From Crithidia expoeki (lineage: Eukaryota; Euglenozoa; Kinetoplastea; Trypanosomatida; Trypanosomatidae), in contig OESE01000217.1 of assembly GCA_900240875.1 (NCBI GenBank), positions 124,001-188,000 on the forward strand: 64,000 nucleotides of DNA, written 5' to 3'. The first letter of the stretch is position 1, and each line of letters starts with the position of its first letter. Position numbers and translations under genes: made by a program. Under the pieces are notes generated by a model. The model saw only the letters and a program-made list of their open reading frames with translations. It was not told the DNA's origin and did no database searches. Of this stretch, positions 38,437-48,205 are shown one piece after another.

Positions 38437-41400
38437 GCATCCCTTTCAAGCCATCTCTGTGTAACGCCCCTCTTATTTATTTGCCGAACCTCAGAGCGAT
38501 TGTGCTGTGCTATTGTATCTACCCCCTTTTCCCCTTCGTTTGTTCCTCTCCTTTTCAAATGTGTTCAGGAAGCAACTCCCCATCCTTTTCTTTTTCCGTT
38601 TTTGCTGATTGTTGCTGAATTTTGCTTTTCTTCTGTTTTTTTTTCTGGTAGTTTAACTCTCCTCCCCCCTCTTGAGTGTGGGCGTCTTAAAAGTGTATTG
38701 TAGGTTTTTCTTCTTTATCGAGAACGCCGCGATTAACACTCAAAGCTTGATTTTCTCTCGTCGGCGCGGGCGCGCGTAGCTTCTTCTACCGTCATTCAAA
38801 ACACACTTTCTCTCTCGTACCTCTACATCTTCAGTGGTAACTACTGCTCTTTTTGTTTTTACGCTTACTGTGGTAGTGTTGCTCTACGTGCTCGGTGTTT
38901 GCTGTTTCTGAAGGGGTGCGCAGACGTCGACACAGGTGTGCGACAGCGCATTCACTTGTGTGAGTAGTTCCCCCCCTTCTCTACTCTTCTCAGTTCTTGT
39001 GTTGCCGTCTCACAGGCATCCGCTGTGCTTCGTATAATTCACTCTGTTCGTTTGCTTTCTTACCGTTAGTCAGCATGCGTGCCCTGCTTGGCGCTGAATG
39101 CAGCCTCAAGCACCACGACGAAACTGTTGAGTAATGAGGCACAGGGGTGACCTCTGTGTTTCAAGGGAACGCCGGCGCTGTGGCACCTCCCTACAGTGAA
39201 AGGACGGACGTGTGTGCATGCTGTATCCTTTCTTCACTGCCTCTCCCTTATTGTTTTTATTGCCTCCTCTTTCGTCGGTTGTGTTTTTCATTATTGGTCT
39301 GACGAACCAGTCAATTCTCTTCATTGTTTTCGTATTTTCCCCCTTTTCCTCTCTCAAATTGCTTTCATTTTTTCCGCTGACTTTTATTTTTTTTGAGAGT
39401 CCTGTAGCCCTTCGTTCTCTTCTATAACCTCCTATCTTCTTTTTGTCTCTTTCCCGCTTTGGCTATAGCTGTGTGTTCTCAATGTTCTTGTGCCGCGCTT
39501 TTTCTTTTCTTTTCCTTCTTTCTCCCCGGGCATCGTGCGCTGCTGGATTCGCTTTTTCTGATTATCTCGTCTCTGTGTGCTTCCTTTGGTGTTTCACTCT
39601 TCCTTTGTTTTGCTGTTGTTTTAGTGTAGAAGAGCAGAGGTCTTTTCTTGTTTTCCAGTGGGTTGCTTATCTCGTTTTGTCTCGTCCTCACAACCAGTGA
39701 GCTGGTCCTTTTCTAGTGGATATAAACGTAGTGATTATGCGCTCTACTCTCCATAATTTAAGAATCTACGTTATACGAGCGACTTTCCTTTCGTTTCGCT
39801 TCTTCCTTATCTTCCTCCGCGCGGCGTTGGGTGCTGCATTCTGTTGACGGTTGCCATTCTTTTGCTCTCTGTCTTGTCCCGACTTGTCTCCGCCTCTCTG
39901 ATTCTCTCGTACTTCTCCAGCGTGGCCCGACGATTCTGAGAGCGCTCCTCGCATGTACTTTTTCGATTCTGTTTCCGGCAAAAAAAAAATCAGATTTGAT
40001 TGCCCTGTTTACTCACTTGGTGCGTTTTGTACTAGAAAACAAAAAAGAAAGAAGAAGGGCTGCACTGGTGTTTTAAGCAGGGGACAACGTCTCACTGGTG
40101 GCAGTGGATCTTAGATACGCGCATGAGGCATCACTCACCAAACGGCATGCTTCGTTGGCGTGGGCATTTAAGTCTCTTTTTAGTATTCCTCACAGCTGAA
40201 ACCGTTCAGCGCATTTTCCCACCAAAGTAAAACACAGTGTTCCCTTCTGATCACGAAGAGCTGGCGAGCGCTTTCTTCGCCCGACTCCCCGTCTGACCTG
40301 CTTGCAGTTCTAGTTCATCCTCAACGCGAAACCTCAACTTGCGAGGTTAGAGTATTTTGTGTGTGAAGGGGGGAGAATCGAAAGCTCCCTATTCCCTTCC
40401 TCCCACGAATTTAAAATCTATTTTTTTTTTGTATCCGCCCCTTGTCTGCATCTTCTACGTCACCGCTGTAACGTGCTGATGACCGCACAACGAACATCTA
40501 TCTATCCCTGTATACATATATGTATATATATATATTTTTTTTTTCTATCAATACGCACTCCTATTCGCTGTTCCTCCCTTCACTTCGGAGTTGTGTAGTC
40601 GCGACCAACACTTCACACACACCCACACACACACACAAACAACTACATTAGCTGATTGTGGCGTGTGTGGCAACGTAACTTCTTCCCCTCTATAGCTATA
40701 TATAATTTTTTATTTGTCTTGTACCTGTCACACAACATCGTAGTTTTTCTTTTCTCTTCTTCACACACTGCCGCTTTTCCCCTTTCAGAGTACTTTATTG
40801 GGGTGAGCTTCATCTACCTATTTTTACATGCATCAAGTTAACTCGTGAGGAACTACGAAGAATCGAAAGAAAAGCTGCAAGAAGACTACGCAACAGAGGG
40901 CAAAAGAAACGCTTCACCCTCTTCAGTTGGTTGACAGCGCAAGCACCTCGGATAGCAGTGTCAAAGTGATTTGTAACACAGTAAAAAAACAACAACAACA
41001 ACAACAGGCGAAGGCTCCATCGTGGTTTGCTGCTTAGCGCCTCCTCATTCAGCTTGTAAAGTAAGAAGAAAAGACAACGAGAGCAGGCCCAGTGACCAAG
41101 TATCAGCGGCACGAGAAGCTAAACGAAGGAGAAACGCTGCGTGCTAGGGAATACTAGAGTTGCATTCTAGCCCTCGAAGAGCGGCTGCTTGAGTTCTTTT
41201 GTCTTTGTTTGCTTTCAGTGCATCTCTTCCTTCTCTTTTTTTTGTTTTGTTTTGTAACAAAGCACTTTGTACAGCGCTCTCACGTTCTCTTCCCCCTTTC
41301 TTTCATTCCTCCCTTTCTCCGTACGCTTGGTAACGTTGAGGCCCAGGGGTCTAACAGTACTTAACCAGCATCAGATTTTTTTTACTTTGTTGTATTTCTG

Positions 41401-42125
41401 TTTTCTTCTTTATTGGCCGAGCTACGACTGAGTGCAATTGTAGAAGTAAGCAGTATACATTGAACGTTTTTGCTTTTGTCTTTGTTTCTTAAGTTGTTTC
41501 GCTAAAGGGACTCCCTTATTTTTGTCTTGTGTGTGGCTTTAAGTAAACTGCCCTTCTCCCATCTGATTTGCTTGGGTTGTTTACTTCCAGAATTTACGTC
41601 ATTCACCCATACCTTCTTCTGTTACCCCTTCCCCCCTTTTTTTTCCCCAAGGGACAAGCAGTTTTTCTCGTCAACGTTCCGGATCTGCCCCTGGCTGTCT
41701 TTTCCTTTTCGTTTTTCTTTGTTTCGACGTGTTCACCACACACTACTCCCAAGGTACACGGAAGCAAACAAAGAAGAAAAGAAAAACAAAAACGTCTTCC
41801 CTCTTTTCTTTCACTCATATCTGCTTGTGTGAGTGTGTGTTGTAACACGCATTGTTGCCGCGCTCTTCCTTTCATTGCAATCCCATTTGCGTTTTTTCTG
41901 CTTTCACGCCTCGGTTGTGTCGGATAGTGCGGTGCAGTAAACAGACTTCGAAACAGAGTAAGGTGGCTTATCTCAAACAGGCAGTAATAAAAACGACAAA
42001 AAGGGGGGCATCGCGCAGTCGCTGAGAAACACGGTTTCCCTTTCGCCCGCGCACTTCGTTATTCGCCTTAACAGTGCTCTTCACGAAAGCACGCTTCCCA
42101 AACACTGCACGTTAGATTAATCGCG

Positions 42126-45100
42126 ATGACATCACTCAACTCCGAGAGCAAGCTAGAGTGCAAGAGCATGCTGCTCAAGCTGCACACTCTTTTCGACATC
42201 CCGCGCGACCTCGTCTCACTTGACTCACGACGCGAGAACGTTGAACTGGTCCTCAAGCCCACCGCGAAGTACTATTCAGAGAACAAGCGTTTCTGTAAGC
42301 TCGACCTACCGGAACAGTACGTTAGCTTCTCGCCGTCGTCTATCATCTTCAAAGGCGACCGCTTCGTCCTGGACTTTTACTCGTCCCCGCCGCAATGCGG
42401 GCTGACGACGGCGCGGGCCACGACGCCGCAGCGCGCCTCGTCCTTTGCGAACGGCGTCCCAGGAAACTCCACGGAACTGCACCCGTTCAACGGCCTTCCA
42501 AACGCGACCACGGCCGGCGTGGCGAGCAGCACCGGAAAGATGAACCTTCCAGCAGAAGGTGATGTGCGGGTCAGCGGTGGTGGCGACACTGCCGCGAAGC
42601 CCCGCACAGCTTTCAGCGACGGTGCCGTGGACGAGGATCACGATGTGAATATGCAGAGCCCGGCCAACGCGAAGCTGAAGCCAACCACTTCCACGCCCGC
42701 CGAGGCCACACCGGCAGGAGCGGTGCTGTCCAATGAGATTACGCTACGCTACCCAACCCGCTCTGATCTGAAGGTGATCATCGAAGTGATGGTTGGCGCG
42801 CGGCAGCGGCGGCACGATTCGTCGGCAGTGCGCTGGATTACCCCATCGTGGGCGGACCGGTCTGTCCCGGGCAGCATCAGCACCTTCGCTGCCGCCGATG
42901 GCGAGGTGATGCGGCACAAGGTGGTAAATAGGTTTGTGGGGCTGACGGTGGGTCACCTCTCCTGCACCATGGAGCTACCCTACGCTGCGGATGATTTACG
43001 CGAGGTGTGCACCTTCAAGCCTTCTGCGTTGGCAGACGCGGCGGAACGTTTATGTGATGACTACGAGCGCCTCTGCCGCTTCCACGCCCACGCCAGCGAG
43101 GAACAGATAAGCAAACTGCGCGAGAAGCGCAGCCAGCGCCGCGGCACCTTTGTCGAGCGGTTGCAGAACGGGGAGAGCGAGATCAGCGTCTACCGCGCTC
43201 TCCTCCTCGAAGCATGTCCGAACTACTTTATTCGACGCATACGTCGAATCTGTGCCATGTACCCGCCCACCCCGCAGAGCAGTGCGTGGGTGCGCACGGA
43301 GGCCGAGAAGCTGGCCGAGGAGCACACCGGGCGTGAGATGGAGTTAATTCGCTGTCTTTGCGCCGAGCTGGGGCCCGACCTCAGCGCCATCTCGCCCCGC
43401 AACCGCTTTTTATCCTACACAAGCGTGCAGCCTCTCGGCGAGGAACTGTGGCGGTGGATCCGCGAGAGCTTTGCGAACCAGGAAAACGACATACTCGACT
43501 ATGAGCCGGACGTGTTCATGGAGGCGCTCGCGGTGCAGTACGGCACGCCGGAGCCGACGCCGATTCAGTACGGGTTCCCGCCCATTTCGTATGAGCTCGA
43601 TCGCCGCGGGTACTTCTGCGACTCACTGTGCTTCCCTGTTAATCGCGAGCATCGCCGCTACCGCGACGAGGCCCTCGCTGCCCGGCAGAGTCGCATACCT
43701 CTTCAGTTGACACCGTGTGAGCGTCCGCTGCACCCCATCCGTCCCACTTCCCGAAACGTGGGTGAGATTGACATTTTACTCGAGAAGTACAAGCCGGAGT
43801 TTGTGCAGATTGTGCCGTCGATTGCCGATGCCATGGAGTGCGTGACGCAGCAAAACGAGCGGCTGCTGCAGCGACTCATGCGCGATGCACAGACGGTCAG
43901 CTCAACAGCCGGCGTCAACGGAACACGCGAGCGGATGCGCAGCCTGCCCTACGAGGTCTGCCCGCACGGTTTTCAGCTCTTCCAATCGGAACGTGCCACG
44001 GGCACTTACGTGGCGCTGCTGAACCGCTTTGCAGAGTACACCTACATCTCCCCCAGCACCCTTCTCTCCGCGATAATCTATTTGGATCGTCTCTGCCTTC
44101 GCCATCCCCGTTTACTGTTAACCTCCCGCAATATCGAGAAGCTACTCGTGGCGGCGGTGCGTGTGGCGAGTAAAGTGGTGGACCTTCGCAGCGTCAACAA
44201 CAAAAACTTTGCGAACGTGTTTAGTCTGATGATCCAGGACATGAACGACTTGGAGTCAGAGTTCTTGAAGCTGATGGGCTTCGACTTTTTCCTCTCGCCG
44301 AAGGAGTTCAACAACTACGCTCATCTGGTGCAGTTGTCAGGGACGTGTCAGCAGATGTCATCCAGTTTGCGCCTCTCCTCCGCGAACTTTAGCCCGAACG
44401 CCATCGGCGTCGAAAACCAAATTGACGTCGCGCGCGGTGGGGCAACGGCGGCCACAGTGGCGGCTGGTGTTGGTGTGGCGGTTAGCGGCGAGCCCATACA
44501 GCAGCAGCAGGATTACGGAAATCACAACGGCGGCGGGCCGAGCAGCAGCGGCAGCACCACGGTGCGGCGCAATGCCAACGGACGTGTCCAGGGTGACGGC
44601 GGTGGCACGAGCACAACAGCAACAGCGACATCCTCCTCCGACGCATCATCAACGCGGGGCGGAGTGGCGATGCAGCTCTCTGCTCCACCACCGCGCGGAA
44701 CGACAGCAGCGTCAACGACGGCAGCAGCAACAGCAGGGTCCAACACGGGTGCCGCAGGCTCGAGCGCGTACGTCGAAGATGCAAATAACAGTAATGGCGG
44801 TTCGTCTCAGCACCGCTGTTCTGGATCACCTTCCGCCAAATCTCCGACTCGTGCTGGTGTGGCAGGAAGAACAGGGGCTTCTGTGGCTGGAGGTGGTGGC
44901 TTCAGCAACGTGCAGGACAGTAGAGCGATGGTGAACATTGAAGTTGAGACGGGTGGCGCAAACGTCAGTTCTATTCAAACCAACGCCACAGGAACGGGTT
45001 GTAGTACGTGTTACAAGTCGGCGCCGACAAACACCGTCAATGGCGGTGCGTCCCACTCTCTGAACGGATACACCGTCAGCGGCAACGGCAACAGCGCGGG

Positions 45101-45152
45101 AATGACGCAAGTCGAGTTTGTCTCCGGCACTCGGGCACTGAGCATTGCGTAG
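42126..45152 (+). CDS. Large PHO80-like cyclin with long N-terminal extension
   Basis: 1008 residues from ATG 42126 (CGATGACATC), the first ATG after a long non-coding leader. The cyclin fold lies at about 553-735: EKYKPEFVQIVPSIADAMEC, then TYVALLNRFAEYTYIS, LSAIIYLDRLCL, KLLVAAVRVASKVVD, NDLESEFLKLMGFDF, closely parallel to the preceding cyclin. The first 550 residues are ordered but not recognisable (with pieces such as LLKLHTLFDIPRDLVSL and YALLL/FIRRIRRICAMYPPTP) and may carry a second domain. The last 270 residues are Gly/Ser/Thr/Asn/Ala-rich. The paralogy and tandem order suggest an old local duplication. Expected partner: a CRK-type cyclin-dependent kinase. Confidence 0.85.
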   Translation: MTSLNSESKLECKSMLLKLHTLFDIPRDLVSLDSRRENVELVLKPTAKYYSENKRFCKLDLPEQYVSFSPSSIIFKGDRFVLDFYSSPPQCGLTTARATTPQRASSFANGVPGNSTELHPFNGLPNATTAGVASSTGKMNLPAEGDVRVSGGGDTAAKPRTAFSDGAVDEDHDVNMQSPANAKLKPTTSTPAEATPAGAVLSNEITLRYPTRSDLKVIIEVMVGARQRRHDSSAVRWITPSWADRSVPGSISTFAAADGEVMRHKVVNRFVGLTVGHLSCTMELPYAADDLREVCTFKPSALADAAERLCDDYERLCRFHAHASEEQISKLREKRSQRRGTFVERLQNGESEISVYRALLLEACPNYFIRRIRRICAMYPPTPQSSAWVRTEAEKLAEEHTGREMELIRCLCAELGPDLSAISPRNRFLSYTSVQPLGEELWRWIRESFANQENDILDYEPDVFMEALAVQYGTPEPTPIQYGFPPISYELDRRGYFCDSLCFPVNREHRRYRDEALAARQSRIPLQLTPCERPLHPIRPTSRNVGEIDILLEKYKPEFVQIVPSIADAMECVTQQNERLLQRLMRDAQTVSSTAGVNGTRERMRSLPYEVCPHGFQLFQSERATGTYVALLNRFAEYTYISPSTLLSAIIYLDRLCLRHPRLLLTSRNIEKLLVAAVRVASKVVDLRSVNNKNFANVFSLMIQDMNDLESEFLKLMGFDFFLSPKEFNNYAHLVQLSGTCQQMSSSLRLSSANFSPNAIGVENQIDVARGGATAATVAAGVGVAVSGEPIQQQQDYGNHNGGGPSSSGSTTVRRNANGRVQGDGGGTSTTATATSSSDASSTRGGVAMQLSAPPPRGTTAASTTAAATAGSNTGAAGSSAYVEDANNSNGGSSQHRCSGSPSAKSPTRAGVAGRTGASVAGGGGFSNVQDSRAMVNIEVETGGANVSSIQTNATGTGCSTCYKSAPTNTVNGGASHSLNGYTVSGNGNSAGMTQVEFVSGTRALSIA

Positions 45153-46561
45153 GAAAATGGACTTGCTTGTCCTTCTTTTCTTTTAGTTACCAAGTTTTCT
45201 CTTCTCACAATCGCTAGCTATAGCGATAGAGGAAAAACCACCTTCTCTTTCCGTTTTGAATCAATTTCATTTGATTTGTGTCGCCTAAGTTCATTTATTT
45301 ATCGGATTATCTTTGTGACCGCATTGCAAACCCTGCTCCAATACCTTCACTTCTCTTTTCCCTCCGTCTGTTGCTGTACATTCGAAAGAAACATGAAGCC
45401 GCCGAGCTTTCACATTTTCCGTTGTGACTGGTATGTGTTTGCGCTCGTATACATGCGTACCGTGAGCATCATTGCAGGACCCACGTGTGTTATCCCGGCG
45501 TAGTCTCTTTTTGCTTTTTCAGGAAAAAGTTGAAAAGGCACCACTTCCCCCCATTTCTGATCATTCTCTCATTTTCTCCGATTCTCATTTTTTTTTGGCC
45601 TCAGACAGCTGTTGCATCTGTAGACCACCCCAGCGGCGGCGTTGCGAAAGGCACGTGGATGGAAGAACAGTAACAAAAGTTATAACTTATGCTGGTCTGT
45701 GTGGCCAGTAAGCACACACACACACACATTTGTGTGGTCTGTATTGTTGTGGTATTTGATATCGGCAATGGAAGTTGTTGAATTTTAGCAGAATCTGAAC
45801 AGAAGAGTTCGAGGCCGAATCCTTCTTTCTTTTGAGTGTTAGCGATATTCCACCCCTGTGCCGCGCACTGTCCTCCCGCTTTTTTCCTCCTTTCAAAGCA
45901 CTGCATGTATATAAGAGTTGTTCCTTGTTGATTTGTTCTAGTTTTGTTTTTCGTATTTTTCACATTGCAGGAATTCCGCTTTGCCCCCTCTCCTCCTCGT
46001 TCTTGCTCTGGTGAAGTAATCCCGGCTCATTATCTGTTTACCTTTGCCATTCTTTGTCACTGTGAATCTACCTTGCTGCTCTCTCTCGATCTCTCTAAGG
46101 GGGTTTGCTTGTTTGTTTCTTTTCTACGTTTCCCTGTACCTCCTTGCTGTATCTAGATCAACTGGTGGTGTTGCTAAGTGAAGCCAAATGGGCGTCTCTC
46201 AGTCTTGTTTTCGTTGATACTGGATCTTTCAATCTACTTACAAATCGTCAACTCTACCTTCCCTTCTGGTTGAATCAAAAAGTCAGGCTTTGGAGCGCTG
46301 CTGACTGCTCTTGCTCCTCTTGAATTGATATGGAGCTCCCCAGCGAGTTTGTAATAATGAAATAGAGAAAAAAAAGAGAGAGTCTTTGTATTACAAGAAA
46401 GCGTATACATGTGTGTATGGATGCTCCCAGAACTCTATAGAGAGAGAGGCTTGTGTCTTGAATGAGGCGCAAGGGGTTTATATATCCACTCTGGGAGAGG
46501 TGTAATCCTCTGTACGGACAGTGGCTTACCACCAAGTGTTGTGAGTACTATTTGCCTATCA

Positions 46562-46590
46562 CACACACCACACACACACCACACACACAC
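46562..46590. repeat. (CA)n microsatellite
   Basis: CACACACACC units repeated three times in register. Confidence 0.9.
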
Positions 46591-47002
46591 TATTGCGATA
46601 CCTGCCCCGGGGTTTCTCTGAGTCAAAGAAGTGAATTTGTCAAACACGCTCGGTGCAGCTAACGTTGAGCAGGTCAGCACTCTGACTCTTTCTTTTCGCT
46701 GTGTTCGGTCTCTCTTTATGAGGGCGTTATCTCTGTTATTGTTTCATCTTTCGATCTTTCTTTTTCACTTTCTCTCCTTTCGCATCTGGACTAGGGTGTT
46801 TTCGGCGTCGAAACAAGGGAGTGTACCGCATTGTCGTGTAGTGCCTCGGCTCTATTTTCTAGTGCTTTCTGCATTATTGGTTTCCTTTTTGCTGTTTGGA
46901 CGAATACTCGTCTCACGTTTGCTTTTTGTGTGGTATACTGTGGAGAACAACTGCCGCAATCAAATTCGTGTTCCTGCCCACGTCTGTGAGAGTGTACGCG
47001 TA

Positions 47003-47005
<3 letters not shown>

Positions 47006-47033
<28 letters not shown>
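47006..47033. repeat. (AT)n microsatellite
   Basis: Fourteen AT units in the spacer downstream of the second cyclin. Confidence 0.95.
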
Positions 47034-47036
<3 letters not shown>

Positions 47037-48120
47037 CTTTGGCACAGCATTCGCCGTTTTGTTGCGTCGTTTCCGATTTAAGCCATTTGGCTGCTTGTGA
47101 GTTTATTCCGGAGCGTTGTCTTGTCCCTTTGTAAACACCTTTGTCTTAGTAAGTATATATTTATAGTTGCGGTTTTTATTTTCCCCATGCTTAAAGCTCC
47201 TTGTTCTCCCCTTGTTCTTGTTTCTTTTATCCTGCCTCTATTTTACTCTTCTAGGCTAGTAGCTCTTGTGTGCTATGGACTGACACGAAGTCAAGATCCA
47301 AAACAAACAAAACTCCACATGCTTGTTTGTAGCTGTGCTTCACATTTGCTTAGCCTCGTAAGTGCGAGCGTCTTAATTCGTTTATGCGCCTTGCTCCTGT
47401 TTTTCGCGTTCTCTTGACATCCAATGCTGCAGCTTGAAAAAAAAAAAAGGCCGCCTCATCAGCTTCGCTTCTCCGATCTGGGACTCTTCTATATCACTTT
47501 CGAACCTTGCCTTGACGAATGAAATAGCGATGCAATTCTTCTAGAGTTGCTGTTGGGCAACTAAGTCGGGTATTTCCACGCGTACTGGGTTCCTAAGTTT
47601 CACGCGGTATCCCCTGAGGAAACAAAATCCTTCTTTATTCGTTCTTCCACTCCTTGCTTTCCGTCTTCGCAAGTGGCTTCCCATTCTTCACATTCCCGAT
47701 CGTAACACACAACCAAACACTGCTCTTTCAATATTTCACTCGCTTCAATTGCTTTTGCTGCACCATTAAGTTTCAACGACTACTTCGGAGTCAGAGCTCA
47801 AGGACGCACTCCGTGGCTCTTCTCTTATTTCAGACATTTTGTGCTCCCTCTACTTCCTCCAATTTCAGTCCTCCTCCGCTTATTCTTTTTCCCAAGGCAA
47901 CCTCTTTTTTTGTTGTTGTTGTCTTCTCTCTTTTGCCGCAGTACACACGCCACAAGCCAACAGCAGTAAAGGAGCGACACAAAGGCATGCAAAGCCGATT
48001 CTTGTTTCTGCTTTAGAAACGGCTTCTGCTTTCAGGCTGTTGTTTTCTTTTCTCCTTCTACCGTTTTATTCGGTGGACATTCCGCTGGTGCCTCGGGTGC
48101 CTTCGAGTGACGTCTTATCC

Positions 48121-48149
48121 GATTTCTTTTCTCCTCTCTTCTAATTTAG
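48121..48149 (+). promoter_or_regulatory. Probable trans-splice acceptor
   Basis: GATTTCTTTTCTCCTCTCTT followed by CTAATTTAG places an AG at 48148-48149, 57 bases before ATG 48206. This argues against using the open frame further upstream as coding. Confidence 0.55.
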
Positions 48150-48205
48150 TGCCTTACGTACCAGTCAGTAGTGCTACCTCTCCTTTGAACTGTTTCAAAG
48201 CTCCC

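Larger units (their letters stand above)
35402..42125. other. 6.7 kb gene-poor pyrimidine-rich spacer between two cyclin genes
   Basis: No credible protein gene. The + strand is strongly T/C-rich over most of its length (CTTTTC, TTCCCTC-type runs), with short purine-rich islands at about 36850-37070 and 40820-41140. It contains AT repeats (38411-38436, 40511-40535), a run of eleven C near 38316-38326, T9-T13 runs and a small ORF (37778-37879, listed separately). It must include the 3' UTR of the first cyclin and the 5' leader of the second. Whether the rest is UTR, a non-coding RNA or unexpressed DNA is open. Confidence 0.6.
45153..48205. other. 3 kb gene-poor spacer
   Basis: No gene supported. 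Pyrimidine-rich with CA repeats (45713-45728 and 46562-46590), an (AT)n run (47006-47033) and T-rich blocks. Open frames here are T/C-rich and UTR-like. Confidence 0.55.

Noticed and set aside
40796-40972. Open stretch reading KLTREELRRIERKAARRLRN and on
   Set aside because: No in-frame ATG, short, and explained by a purine-rich island which tends to give Lys/Arg/Glu codons.
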